Source: UBA5069 sp963773745 (GTDB lineage Bacteria > Chloroflexota > Anaerolineae > Caldilineales > Caldilineaceae). From it: DNA of 64,000 bases. Below, in pieces: positions 23,944-32,629 of the stretch. The stretch is taken from NCBI GenBank assembly GCA_963773745.1, contig CAVZCL010000004.1:124001-188000 (forward strand). The letters are read 5' to 3'. Positions within the stretch are counted from its first letter, which is position 1. Each line of letters opens with the position of its first letter. The notes below the pieces were generated by a model, which saw only the letters and a program-made list of their open reading frames with translations, was not told the DNA's origin and did no database searches. The translations under genes and the position numbers were made by a program.

Positions 23944-25989
23944 TTATGGCGCGAGCACCGCATAGCTGTAGGCCGCCGCCTCGGTGGTGCCTTCGGTTAC
24001 GGGGCTGACCATCACCATGGCCGTACGTCCATTGCCCAGCCCGGCAATGGGGATGGCGGCGTCGCCATCGCTGTCCACGGCGACCTGCTCGACCGTCTCC
24101 AGCATGCCATCCTGCAGCGTCAGGAGCTGCAGCAGCCACTGCTGGGGCAGCGCGCCGTCGGTCAACAGCCAGCCCTCGCTCACCCAGCCGGATGCGTCGC
24201 TCTCAAAGTCCTCGGCGTAGCCAATGGCGTCAATGCGCAGGTCGTCAATCCACCAGCCGGTGCGCGTCACCGCGTCGTCGGTCACATAGCTGAAACGCAG
24301 TTGCAGCGGCCCACCAGCAAAGGCTGCCAGGTCGTATGTCTCCGTCACCCAGCCGCTGGCCGATGGGTCGGGATTGCTCACGCCCGTGTAGCCTTCGCCC
24401 AGATTGTTGCCCGCCGTGTTCCGGCTGGTGGTGCGTTGGCCGGGGAGGATGGACCATGCCTCGCCGTCGCTGCTCGCCATCACGTAGCCGTAGTCATAGT
24501 CGGGCTCAATGTTCCACGCGGTGCGCACGCTGAGCGTGACGGGTGCGCCGGCGTCGACCTGCGCGAGGTCAAAGCTGCGCGTCAGTCGCGCCTCGCCCAT
24601 GTCGCTGCGGTTGGCCCACCACGCACGCGTCCCGGTCGGCGGCGCATTGGGCGAGACGGTTGTCTTGGTCGCGCCGTCGAAGAGGAAGGTCACATCGCCT
24701 GCGCCGTCGAGTACGTAGGTGCGGCCGGTGAAGTTGTCGGCCGTGGCGGTGCGTGCTTCCACAGGGAATGCGCTGAGCGTTGCGGCTGGGGCGGGCGTCA
24801 AGGGGTCGAGTTCGGCATAGCCATAGCGGCCGTCACCCGCCGGCGCGGTGGGTTGGTCAAGCGTCACGGCCACGAGCCAATCGGCGAAGAGATCCTCAAA
24901 GGAAGCGCCATAGGTGGCCAGCACGCGCCGCAGCCCCTCAATGCCATTAGCCGGCTCGTCCACAATCGCCTGCACAATGGGCGGGCCAAAGCGCTCCACC
25001 AGGTAGCGCACAAAGAGGTAGGAGGCGCCGTAGTGAGGCGCGTTGTTGTCGGCCGCACCGCCCCAGCTGTTGAGCTGCGTGTTGGGCTGGAAGGCGTAGG
25101 CATTGGCAAAGCCCAGGTCCGCGGGATAGCCCGCCACCTCCTGCGCGTACTCGCTGAGCCCCTCGCTGATCCAGACCTCTTCGTTGGGGTCATGCGCGCT
25201 GTGGATCATATGCTGGAACTCGTGTGCGAGCACCGTCTCGTAGGTCTCGGCATCGTCCATGTAGGCCAGCCAGTCGAGGCTGATGTAGAACATCTCTTTC
25301 TCGTTGGAGTAGGGGTAACCGAGGCGGCTGATCTGGTCGCCGCTGAGGAAATAGCCCGCCGCGCCCCCCATGCCCGAAGTGTGGAGAACGTGCAGGCGCG
25401 TGTCGCCATCCATGCCGGGGAACGGTTCGCGCCCGAAGGCGGTGACTGCGGCGGGGTAGATGCGGCTGCTGAAGATGTCAATCGAGCGCGCAATGAAGCT
25501 GGCGTCGTATTCCTGGCCAGCCTCCACCCATGCGTAGGCCACATCGGTCTTGTGGACAAGCGTGGCGCTGATTTGGCGATTCTCGGCGGTGTCGGAGTTG
25601 TGCACGTAGAAGGTTGTGCTGTCGCCAATCTCGTATGCGGGCTGTGTGGGCGCAGGCGCAGCGGCGGTGGCCGTGGCAGCTGCGGCCATGTTTGTGTCCA
25701 GGCGGGTGCGCAGCGAGACCATATCGCGCTGGGGCACAGCCACGAGGCGCAACTGCTCGGCCGCGCTGCGTGCGGTGAGGTCGGCCGCCGCAAGCGGTTG
25801 GGGCGTGGCCTGCGGCGCGGGGGTGGGCGCGTCGGGCAGGGCGCCATCGGCGGGCATAATCGGCGTAGGCGCGGCCATGCTGCCCGCCCCGCTGCAGCCG
25901 CTCAGCGCCATAGCCAGCAGAATGAGCGCAAGCGCCACAGCCAGTGGCGCCCGCTGCATCGGTTTTGCATGGGTCTTGTTCGCAATCAT
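23944..25989 (-). CDS. Secreted lipoprotein metallopeptidase with InhA-like C-terminal domain
   Basis: 681 residues from ATG at 25989. Lipobox ALSGC follows a hydrophobic stretch, so it should be surface-anchored. After a Pro/Thr/Ala-rich linker comes a gluzincin-type zinc site: HEFQHMIH with the third ligand region EEVWISEGLSEYA, as in M30/M1-like peptidases. The C-terminal third contains SFDLAQVDAGAPVTLSVRTA, DYGYVMASSDGEAW and GWWIDDLRID, the MAM-like jelly roll seen in immune inhibitor A peptidases. Probably degrades extracellular protein. No ribosome site precedes 25989, and a -10 box ends 8 bases before it. Confidence 0.82.
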   Translation of the reverse strand: MIANKTHAKPMQRAPLAVALALILLAMALSGCSGAGSMAAPTPIMPADGALPDAPTPAPQATPQPLAAADLTARSAAEQLRLVAVPQRDMVSLRTRLDTNMAAAATATAAAPAPTQPAYEIGDSTTFYVHNSDTAENRQISATLVHKTDVAYAWVEAGQEYDASFIARSIDIFSSRIYPAAVTAFGREPFPGMDGDTRLHVLHTSGMGGAAGYFLSGDQISRLGYPYSNEKEMFYISLDWLAYMDDAETYETVLAHEFQHMIHSAHDPNEEVWISEGLSEYAQEVAGYPADLGFANAYAFQPNTQLNSWGGAADNNAPHYGASYLFVRYLVERFGPPIVQAIVDEPANGIEGLRRVLATYGASFEDLFADWLVAVTLDQPTAPAGDGRYGYAELDPLTPAPAATLSAFPVEARTATADNFTGRTYVLDGAGDVTFLFDGATKTTVSPNAPPTGTRAWWANRSDMGEARLTRSFDLAQVDAGAPVTLSVRTAWNIEPDYDYGYVMASSDGEAWSILPGQRTTSRNTAGNNLGEGYTGVSNPDPSASGWVTETYDLAAFAGGPLQLRFSYVTDDAVTRTGWWIDDLRIDAIGYAEDFESDASGWVSEGWLLTDGALPQQWLLQLLTLQDGMLETVEQVAVDSDGDAAIPIAGLGNGRTAMVMVSPVTEGTTEAAAYSYAVLAP

Positions 25990-25996
25990 GGCCGAA

Positions 25997-26002
25997 AGTA
26001 TA
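25997..26002 (-). promoter_or_regulatory. -10 element of the metallopeptidase gene, near-leaderless
   Basis: TATACT on the minus strand, preceded by TGC (extended -10). Transcription starting about 7 bases downstream would begin at the ATG itself, implying leaderless translation, unless the later ATG at 25959 is used. Confidence 0.5.
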
Positions 26003-26146
26003 GCACAGGGGCAGAGGGCAGCGACCTTCATTCACTGCCCCGATCCCCTCTCAAACTATGGCCCTTCCGCCCCACCTTGTGTACAATCGGGGCAGCACCC
26101 ACTTTCCGCAATCAGTCCACCTGCCATTCCATCTGCGAGGAAATCC

Positions 26147-26617
26147 ATGGCTCAACGCACACTGGCGCGCAGTAGCGGCCTCTACTATGACGAATTTACC
26201 TTGGGCGATTCCACCGAAAGCGTGGGCCGCACGATTACCGAGGCCGACGTCGTCGCTTTTGCCGCACTCTCGGGCGATTGGAACCTTATCCACACCGACG
26301 CCGAGTATGCCAAGGCGCAGATGTACAAACAGCGCGTGGCCCATGGGCTGCTTGTGCTCAGCATTGCCAGCGGCCTGGCGATGCGCATGGGCTTCATGGA
26401 AGATACCGTCATGGCCTTCCGCGGCCTGGCGTGGAAGTTTGTGAAGCCGGTCTTCATTGGCGACACCGTGCGCCTGCGCGTGACTGTGGAGGAGACGAAG
26501 CCGATGGCGCGCCTGGGCGGCGGCCTGGTCATCTTCAAGCTGGAGGTCGTCAACCAGGAGAATGAAGTGACGCAGCGGGGCACGTGGGAAATTCTTTGCA
26601 AGGCAGCAGCAGAATGA
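26147..26617 (+). CDS. MaoC-family dehydratase (hot-dog fold)
   Basis: 156 residues from ATG at 26147 (GAGG at 26137-26140). The hydratase-2 motif is present as LSGDWNLIHTDAEYAK (D44, H49) and RVAHGLLVLS (H66-G). Such enzymes hydrate or dehydrate enoyl-CoA-type substrates. The upstream in-frame open reading is antisense to the metallopeptidase and is not part of the gene. Its stop overlaps the ATG of the dehydrogenase gene (ATGA), so the two are translationally coupled and probably metabolically linked. Confidence 0.88.
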   Translation: MAQRTLARSSGLYYDEFTLGDSTESVGRTITEADVVAFAALSGDWNLIHTDAEYAKAQMYKQRVAHGLLVLSIASGLAMRMGFMEDTVMAFRGLAWKFVKPVFIGDTVRLRVTVEETKPMARLGGGLVIFKLEVVNQENEVTQRGTWEILCKAAAE

Positions 26618-27759
26618 GCGCTGACCCCTCCGCCATCGCCATGCGCCCCATGACAATGCGAGCCGTCGTGGCGCGCGCCATCAACCAGATGGGCGTCGAA
26701 TCCGTGCTGCTCGACCCGCCCAAGGCCCACGAGGTGCTGGTGCGCATGCACGCCGCGGGCGTCTGCCACTCGGATCTGCACACGCTGCAGGGGCAGCTGC
26801 GCGCCACGCCGCCCCTTGTGCTGGGGCACGAGGGCGCGGGCGTTGTGGCCGCCGTTGGCGCAGAGGTGCACCACGTGCAGGTGGGCGATCCCGTGCTCGT
26901 CAACTGGGTTCCCGCGTGCAATGAGTGTCCCACCTGCCGGCGCGGCCTGCCCAACCTCTGCGAGCGGCTGCCGCTGACCACCTTCCAGGCGCTGTTGCCC
27001 GATGGGACCACGCGCCTGCATACGCAGGACGGCATTGCGCTCAAGCACTTTCTCAGCGCGGCCACCTTTGCCGAGTACGCTGTGCTCGACGGCGCAAGCG
27101 TGCTGCCGATTCCGCCCTTCGTCCCCTTTGAGGTGGCGGCTGTGATTGGCTGCGCCGTGGTAACGGGCGTGGGTGCGGTGCTCAACACGGCGCAGGCGCG
27201 CCCGGGCCAGAGCGCTGCGATCATCGGCTGCGGCGGCGTGGGGTTGAGCGCACTGCTGGGCTGCCTGCTGGCGGGCTGCCACCCGGTTGTGGCCGTCGAC
27301 ACTGCCCAGGCCAAGCTCGACTTCGCATTGAGCCTGGGCGCTACCCACACGCTTCTGGCCGGCACGGGCGTGGATGTGGCTGCCGAACTCAAGCGCATTG
27401 TGGCTGGCGGGCCTGATATCGTGCTCGACAGCGTGGGCGCAACCGTCACCATTGGCCAGGCGCTCGACGGCGCACGCGCCGGTGGCAGCGCCGTCATCAT
27501 GGGGCTGCACGATGTGCGCAAGCCCGCCACCATTAACCCGGGTTCGCTCGTCTACCAGAACAAGCGGCTGCTTGGCTCCTTTTTCGGCCAGGCCAGGCCG
27601 CAGGTGGATCTGCCCATGCTGGTTGAACTCTTCCGCGCCGGGCGGCTGCCGGTGGACCGCCTCATCACCCAGCGCTTCACGCTCGATGAAGCGCCCGCCG
27701 CGCTTGAGGCGCTCGACCGCGGTGAGATTGAGGGGCGCGGCGTCATTCTCTTCCCATGA
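26614..27759 (+). CDS. Zinc-dependent alcohol dehydrogenase (MDR, class III-like)
   Basis: 381 residues. Catalytic zinc ligands lie in GVCHSDLH and LGHEGAGVV. The structural zinc lobe has four Cys in CNECPTCRRGLPNLC. The NAD-binding Rossmann motif is IIGCGGVGLSALLG. The best resemblance is to the long-chain class III/aryl-alcohol dehydrogenase branch. ATG at 26614 overlaps the MaoC stop by four bases, and its own stop overlaps the start of the Cas4-like gene in the same way. Confidence 0.9.
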   Translation: MSADPSAIAMRPMTMRAVVARAINQMGVESVLLDPPKAHEVLVRMHAAGVCHSDLHTLQGQLRATPPLVLGHEGAGVVAAVGAEVHHVQVGDPVLVNWVPACNECPTCRRGLPNLCERLPLTTFQALLPDGTTRLHTQDGIALKHFLSAATFAEYAVLDGASVLPIPPFVPFEVAAVIGCAVVTGVGAVLNTAQARPGQSAAIIGCGGVGLSALLGCLLAGCHPVVAVDTAQAKLDFALSLGATHTLLAGTGVDVAAELKRIVAGGPDIVLDSVGATVTIGQALDGARAGGSAVIMGLHDVRKPATINPGSLVYQNKRLLGSFFGQARPQVDLPMLVELFRAGRLPVDRLITQRFTLDEAPAALEALDRGEIEGRGVILFP

Positions 27760-28290
27760 CGTGGCTCTGGCTTGCGGCGCTGCTGCTGGCGACCACCGGC
27801 GCGCTGCTCTGGTGGATGGGGCGCAGCGTGCGCGTGCGCACGGGGCTGCCGCGTGGCAGCGTGCTCTACAGCGATACAGGGGCCGAAGAGGCGGTGGAGG
27901 CGCCGCTGCGCAGCCACCGCTATGGGCTGGTGGGACGGCCCGATTATCTGCTTGTGCGCGAAGAGAAGGGGCGCAAGGTGATTGTGCCCGTAGAGGTCAA
28001 GAGCAGGCGCACGCCCAACCCGCCCCACCCGGGCCATGCACTGCAACTGGGGGCCTACTGCTTGTTGGTGGAGGAGGCCTACGGGGTGGAAGTTGGCTAC
28101 GGCCTGCTGCGCTATGCCGACGCGACGCAGCCGGTGCCCTTTACGCCCGCGCTGCGCGCGGCTGTGCTGCAGGCTGCCGCGGAGATCCGCGCGGCGCGCG
28201 CCGCTGACGATGTGCCGCGCGACCACAATGTGGCCGCGCTGCACCCACTGCGGCTATCGTCACGCCTGCGGCCAGGCACTCACCTGCTAG
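27756..28290 (+). pseudogene. Membrane-anchored Cas4/RecB-like nuclease, one frameshift
   Basis: ATG at 27756 overlaps the dehydrogenase stop (ATGA). An N-terminal membrane helix (about 2-22) precedes a PD-(D/E)XK nuclease core: H54, D63 in GLVGRPDYLL, E80-V-K82 and Q97LGAY. Around 28231 one extra G breaks the frame; without it the protein continues as CTHCGYRHACGQALTC and stops at 28290 (177 residues), restoring a C-terminal Cys cluster like the iron-sulfur site of Cas4. The longer frame to 28478 reads into a palindrome and is an artefact. There is no CRISPR or cas gene nearby, so it is a stand-alone Cas4-like protein. Confidence 0.8.
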
Positions 28291-28472
28291 CTGCGACGCA
28301 GAGGCGCAAAGACGCAAAGAAAAGCAACTGCAAGAAAAGCCACTTGGTACACGGAAACTGCGGTAAAAGCTGCCGACCTAAGAGCCGAGCTTTTACCGCA
28401 GTTCCGTGTACCAAGTGGCTTTTCTTGCAGTTGCTTTTCTTTGCGTCTTTGCGCCTCTGCGTCGCAGCTAGC
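28286..28472. repeat. 187-bp near-perfect inverted repeat after the Cas4-like gene
   Basis: Arms of about 85 bases (28286-28371 and 28388-28472) match except for one extra A in the left arm, around a loop of about 16 bases. The outer arm carries GCGCAAAGACGCAAAG, a word shared with 40274-40451 and half of which occurs near 44984-45010. It also touches the 3' end of the convergent propeller gene. Confidence 0.9.
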
Positions 28473-28474
28473 CG

Positions 28475-30496
28475 TTAGTCCAGCATGTAGCGGCGAATGT
28501 AGATTTCGACGTTGGCGGCGACGGCGCTCCATGCCACGAAGGGCGTGCCGTCGGGGCCAACCGCCGCTGTGGGCTCATAGCTGAAGGTGCCCGTGTTGCT
28601 CACGCCGCTCCCGCCCGACGAGCCGCCTACCGCCTCCCAGCCGCCGCCATTCCAGCGTTTGAGGTAAATCTCCGAGGTGCCGCTGCTGAGGTCACCCCAC
28701 GCCACAATCGCGCGGCTGAAGCGATCCACGGCAATGGAGGGCTCTTGCGAGGGGGCGCTGTTGTTGCTGACGCCGCCGCCCGCCGCCGAGTTTGCGCCCA
28801 GGCTGGCCCAGGTGCTGCCCGTCCACGTGCGGGCGTAGATTTGGGTTGAGCGGTTGTCGCTCTCGTCCACCCACGCCAGGTAGAGGCGCCCGCCCGGGCC
28901 TGCCGCAAGTGTGGGCGCATAGGAGGCCGCGCCGTTGTTGCTGATGCCGCCGCCGCTGCTGGAGCCGAGCCCCACATCGCTCCACCCCTGCCCATCCCTG
29001 TACTGGCGGATGTAGATCTCGCTGTCGCCTGCCGAATCATCGCTCCATGCCACGTAGATTGCGCCGTCTTCGCCTGCGGCCACCACAGGGTCGGTGGATT
29101 CGCCGTCGTTGTTGCTGATGCCACCGCCACTGGCCGAGCCCGCACCGATTTCTTCCCAGAAGCTGCCATTAAAGCGCTTGATGAAGATTTCACCCACCCC
29201 GGCGCGCTGGTCACTCCACGCCACGTAGGGCGTGCCGTTGGCGGCCACGGCCACACTGGGCTTGCGCGAGCGCGTGCCGTTGACGCTGATGCCGCCCCCC
29301 GCCGCCGAGAAGGTGCCCACCTCGGCCCAGCGCACGCCGTTCCACTCCTTGACGTAGATTTCGCTGTTGCCGCCGCTGGTGTCCTGCCACGCTACGTAGA
29401 CCGCGCCATTGGGGGCAACGCCCACAGCCGGCTCGGTTGATTCGCCGCCGTTGGCGCTGATGCCCCCGCCCGACGCCGAGCGGCCGCTCATCTCCTGCCA
29501 GAGCAGCCCGTCCCAGCGGCGGATGTAGATTTCGGGGTTGCCTGCGGTGTTGTCCGACCAGGCCAGGAAGGGGCGGCCCTGTGCGCTGATGGCCAGCGAC
29601 GGCATGGATGATTTGTCGCTTGTGCGGCTAACACCGCTCAAGCTAGCGTCCTTGGGCGCAGAGGCCGAGCCGGCGGTGGTCTCCTGCCAGCCGGCGAGCG
29701 CGCACTGCTGCGGCAGCGAGAGGTCGCTGCTCAGCCCGCAGAGTTCGATGTTGTCGAGATAGAGATTGCTGTTGAAGTTGCCATCGGTCTGCACGCGGAA
29801 TTCGATCTTCACCTTTTTGCCGCGGAAGGCGCTGAGGTCGAGCGTGCGTTCAGTCCAGCCGGTGGAGACGCCGCCGCGGCAAAGCGCAAAGGCAGGCGGC
29901 GCGAGGGTGTCGTTGACATAGAGTGCGGCGCGGTCATCATTGAGGTTCGGGTCGGCGTTGCAGGTTGGCTCGGCCGATGCGGTGAAGTAGTCAAAGCGCA
30001 GGCGCACAACGTAGTCGGCGGGCAACTGGATGCTCTGGCTCAGGCGGTCGTCGAGGTTGAAGCCACCCCCCATCCACGCGAGGTAGGAGGGTGTGGCGGC
30101 GGGCGGAATCTGGCCCGGAATCTGCAGCGGGTTGGTGGCATAGATGAGCGGAAAAGACGCGCCGTTTTCAATCCATGTCCATCCAACCTGGCTGCCTCGA
30201 TCAAAGGTGCCATTGGTGACAATCGGCACGAACGAGACCTTGCCCGGCGGGAAGGCACGCTCGTCGAAGACCAGCGGCAGCAGGGCTGTGCTCTCGGTCA
30301 GGAGCGCCGTCGCAGCCACTGGCTCGACCTGGGCGGCCTCTGCAGCCAGCGCCTCAACCTTGAGAGGCGGCTCCAGGGGCTCCAAGGGCTCCTGCGCGCG
30401 TGCGGGCGCGCTCCACAAGAGCGCTGCGCTGAGCGTGGCAAGCATGAGAGCAGCCGCGGCGAACCGGCGCTGGCTGCGGATGAAGAGGGTTGTCAT
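28475..30496 (-). CDS. Secreted repeat (beta-propeller-like) protein
   Basis: 673 residues from ATG at 30496 (AAGGTGA upstream). The signal peptide ends near APARAQ. The N-terminal half is a jelly-roll-like segment with TNGTFDRGSQVGWTWIENG and YLDNIELCG. The second half has six to seven repeats of about 55 residues with the consensus VAWSDxxxGxxEIYIRxWNG and SAxGGGISNN, probably blades of a beta-propeller or an adhesin stalk. Secreted; ligand unknown. Confidence 0.8.
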   Translation of the reverse strand: MTTLFIRSQRRFAAAALMLATLSAALLWSAPARAQEPLEPLEPPLKVEALAAEAAQVEPVAATALLTESTALLPLVFDERAFPPGKVSFVPIVTNGTFDRGSQVGWTWIENGASFPLIYATNPLQIPGQIPPAATPSYLAWMGGGFNLDDRLSQSIQLPADYVVRLRFDYFTASAEPTCNADPNLNDDRAALYVNDTLAPPAFALCRGGVSTGWTERTLDLSAFRGKKVKIEFRVQTDGNFNSNLYLDNIELCGLSSDLSLPQQCALAGWQETTAGSASAPKDASLSGVSRTSDKSSMPSLAISAQGRPFLAWSDNTAGNPEIYIRRWDGLLWQEMSGRSASGGGISANGGESTEPAVGVAPNGAVYVAWQDTSGGNSEIYVKEWNGVRWAEVGTFSAAGGGISVNGTRSRKPSVAVAANGTPYVAWSDQRAGVGEIFIKRFNGSFWEEIGAGSASGGGISNNDGESTDPVVAAGEDGAIYVAWSDDSAGDSEIYIRQYRDGQGWSDVGLGSSSGGGISNNGAASYAPTLAAGPGGRLYLAWVDESDNRSTQIYARTWTGSTWASLGANSAAGGGVSNNSAPSQEPSIAVDRFSRAIVAWGDLSSGTSEIYLKRWNGGGWEAVGGSSGGSGVSNTGTFSYEPTAAVGPDGTPFVAWSAVAANVEIYIRRYMLD

Positions 30497-30554
30497 ACGG
30501 CAAATCACCTTCGTGAACGTAGGGGGCAGCAGGCGAAAACACGTGCCCAAATCG

Positions 30555-31901
30555 TTACGGCTTGCAGGGCGCGTCGGGCGGGCAGTCGCCGCCTGGCTCG
30601 GCCGTTGGCTCCGGTTCCGGATTGCCGCCGTCGCCACCGCCGTTATCGCCACCGCCGTTGTTGCCGCCAGGGAGTGGCGCTGCGGTGGGCACAGGCTCGC
30701 GCGCTACCTCGATTGGGGAGTCACCGCCCAGATAGCGCAGTCGGTAGTACTGGCCATCAACGTAGGTGCCCAGCCACACGCCCCAGAAGTAGGTGCCGGG
30801 CGCCTGCTCGTAGAGCTTGGCCGAAACAGTATTGCCAATGGTGGCCTCGGTCCAGCCCAGCCCATCCACAGGGCCCTGGCCAGGCAGCCAGAAAGCAACC
30901 TCAAAGACCTGGCCCGGCTGCAGTTCGGCGTCGGCGGCCCAGGTGAACTCAACGCGGTCGCGCGAGGTGAGGCCGGCCGGCGGTGCGATGATGCTCACTG
31001 CGCCCGGGCCGCCCACAGCGGCGGCAGCCAGCAGGTTGGGCGTTGCCGTGGGCAGCGCCGGTGCAGCCGTGGCACGGGGGCGCAGCGTGGCGGTGGCGCG
31101 TGGGCGCGGGCGAGCGGCGTCGGGCGTGGGCGTGGGCGGAAAGACGCGCGGCCCCATGCCCAGCGGCGGCAGTGGCGATGCCGACGGCGTGGGTGTGGGC
31201 GTCTCGGTGGGCGTTGGCGCAGGTGTGCGCGTGGCTGCGCTTGAAGCGCCGCGGTTTGCGCCGCTCAACGCCCCGGGGATATCGCTGCAGGGGAATTCAA
31301 ACGCAATGAAGCGTGGGTCGGCGTCCACCCAGCCGGCCACGCCATCGTCGGTCATAACGCGCAGCCACGCGCAGCTGTTGTTCTCTCCGGTGACGCGCAG
31401 CAGAGTGCCGCGATCCACGCGGGTGACTACGGGGAAGTTTTTGTCCGGCCCCAGGTGCAGGCGCACGCGGTTTGTCAGAACGGTTGCCTGCAGGAGGGCT
31501 GTTTCTTCCTGCGGTGCGGGCGTCGCTGTGGTGTGCGCGACGGCGTTGAAAGTGTGCGCGCGTGCCGTGGCCGTGGCACGCGGCGTTGCAGTGGCCGTTG
31601 CGCGGCGTGTGGCTGCGGCGCGCGCTGTAGCAGTGGCGCGCGCGGTTGCAGTCGCCGTTGGCGCCACAGTGGGTAGCGGCGCCACGGTGGCGTCGACCGC
31701 AGGCGCATCGGCCGCTGTCTCCGCAGCCGCGGCGGTAGGGGTAGGGGTGGGCGTGGCTGTGGGCCATGTGGTCGGCGTCGGCGCGGGCGTTTGCGCCAGC
31801 AGGGGCGATTGCGCCAGCAGATTGGTCGCGACGAGCGCTGCGGCCGTAATCAGTGCCACTCCAGCCGTGCGCTTGATGAGTCCGAGGGCATTCCGGGCCA
31901 T
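30555..31901 (-). CDS. Secreted SH3-domain protein with Thr/Ala/Pro-rich linkers
   Basis: 448 residues. ATG at 31901 with AAGGAG 8 bases upstream. The signal segment contains VALITAAALVATNLLAQ. A long Thr-Ala-Pro linker leads to a bacterial SH3-like domain (VRLHLGPDKNFPVVTRVDRG to GVAGWVDADPRF). A second linker leads to a C-terminal beta domain with EFTWAADAELQPGQVFEVAF and YFWGVWLGTYVDGQYY, ending in a Gly/Asn/Pro-rich tail. The same gross design as the SH3-PA14 protein at 4923 suggests cell-wall surface display. Confidence 0.82.
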   Translation of the reverse strand: MARNALGLIKRTAGVALITAAALVATNLLAQSPLLAQTPAPTPTTWPTATPTPTPTAAAAETAADAPAVDATVAPLPTVAPTATATARATATARAAATRRATATATPRATATARAHTFNAVAHTTATPAPQEETALLQATVLTNRVRLHLGPDKNFPVVTRVDRGTLLRVTGENNSCAWLRVMTDDGVAGWVDADPRFIAFEFPCSDIPGALSGANRGASSAATRTPAPTPTETPTPTPSASPLPPLGMGPRVFPPTPTPDAARPRPRATATLRPRATAAPALPTATPNLLAAAAVGGPGAVSIIAPPAGLTSRDRVEFTWAADAELQPGQVFEVAFWLPGQGPVDGLGWTEATIGNTVSAKLYEQAPGTYFWGVWLGTYVDGQYYRLRYLGGDSPIEVAREPVPTAAPLPGGNNGGGDNGGGDGGNPEPEPTAEPGGDCPPDAPCKP

Positions 31902-31922
31902 GCAAAGTCTCCTTGTAAGCTA

Positions 31923-31940
31923 CGCAAGCAGCAGCTTGCG
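31923..31940 (-). terminator. Small hairpin downstream of cofC
   Basis: A 7-bp stem CGCAAGC/GCTTGCG with a 4-base loop lies between the cofC stop and the start of the SH3 gene. Weak, no T tract. Confidence 0.35.
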
Positions 31941-31993
31941 CCCTTGCGTTGGAACGGCCGCTGCGTAACATAAGTCAGTAAGGCACTTCATAA

Positions 31994-32626
31994 TCAACAG
32001 CCGCCCGCACTGCTGGCCTGCTGCAGCAGCTCCAGCCGCCTGAGGTCGTCGGGCAAATCAACGTCAAAGGCGAGTTCCGGTGCTCGGCGCACAAGCACCG
32101 CGAGGCCCAGGGCGTCGGCCATGGTGCAGTGGTGGGCGTAACTCTCAACGCCAAAGGCAAAGGGCAGCGCATTGGCCGGGCGCTGCAACAGCGCGTTGGT
32201 GCCGCCTGTGTCGCTGGGGTTGATGACAATGCCGCGCCCCGCAGGCGCAGCCGCGACCAGCGCACGCAGTGCATCTGCGTTGACGAGGGGCAGGTCGGCC
32301 GGCAGCACGAGGATGCTCTCGGCGCCCCGTTCCAGGGCGGTGCGGCGCGCCTGCTCAAGCGCGGCGTTGAGATCGGCCACTTCTTCGACAAGCGGCTCTG
32401 CGCCCCAGGCCGCAGCACAAGCGCGCACAGCGGGGTCGCGGCTCACCACCAGCACACCGGCAAAGATGGCTGCATCCTGTGCGCTGCGCAAGAGACGCTG
32501 CAGCAGGTTGCGGCTGAGAGCAGCACGCGCTGCGCCATCCAGTGGCGGTGCAAGGCGACTCTTGCTCTCGGCAAAGGGCTTGACGGGCACAAGCAGCCAG
32601 AGTGCGTGCGGCGGCGATTCACTCAT
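31994..32626 (-). CDS. cofC: 2-phospholactate/phosphoenolpyruvate guanylyltransferase
   Basis: 210 residues. A nucleotidyltransferase fold with WLLVPVKPFAESKSRLAPPL at the N-terminus, LVLPADLPLV and SDTGGTNALLQRP are diagnostic of CofC/FbiD. It activates 2-phospholactate or PEP with GTP for coenzyme F420 synthesis; bacterial enzymes mostly use PEP. ATG at 32626 follows the cofD stop by 3 bases, so they form an operon. Confidence 0.93.
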   Translation of the reverse strand: MSESPPHALWLLVPVKPFAESKSRLAPPLDGAARAALSRNLLQRLLRSAQDAAIFAGVLVVSRDPAVRACAAAWGAEPLVEEVADLNAALEQARRTALERGAESILVLPADLPLVNADALRALVAAAPAGRGIVINPSDTGGTNALLQRPANALPFAFGVESYAHHCTMADALGLAVLVRRAPELAFDVDLPDDLRRLELLQQASSAGGC

Positions 32627-32629
32627 GGG

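Noticed and set aside
24301..26175. 624-residue open frame antisense to the metallopeptidase gene
   Set aside because: Sense strand encodes HEFQHMIH and a full family architecture; the antisense frame is low-complexity His/Arg/Gly.
28290..28478. Extension of the Cas4-like frame through the palindrome
   Set aside because: The in-frame extension is translated palindrome; a one-base correction gives the expected Cys-rich C-terminus and an earlier stop.
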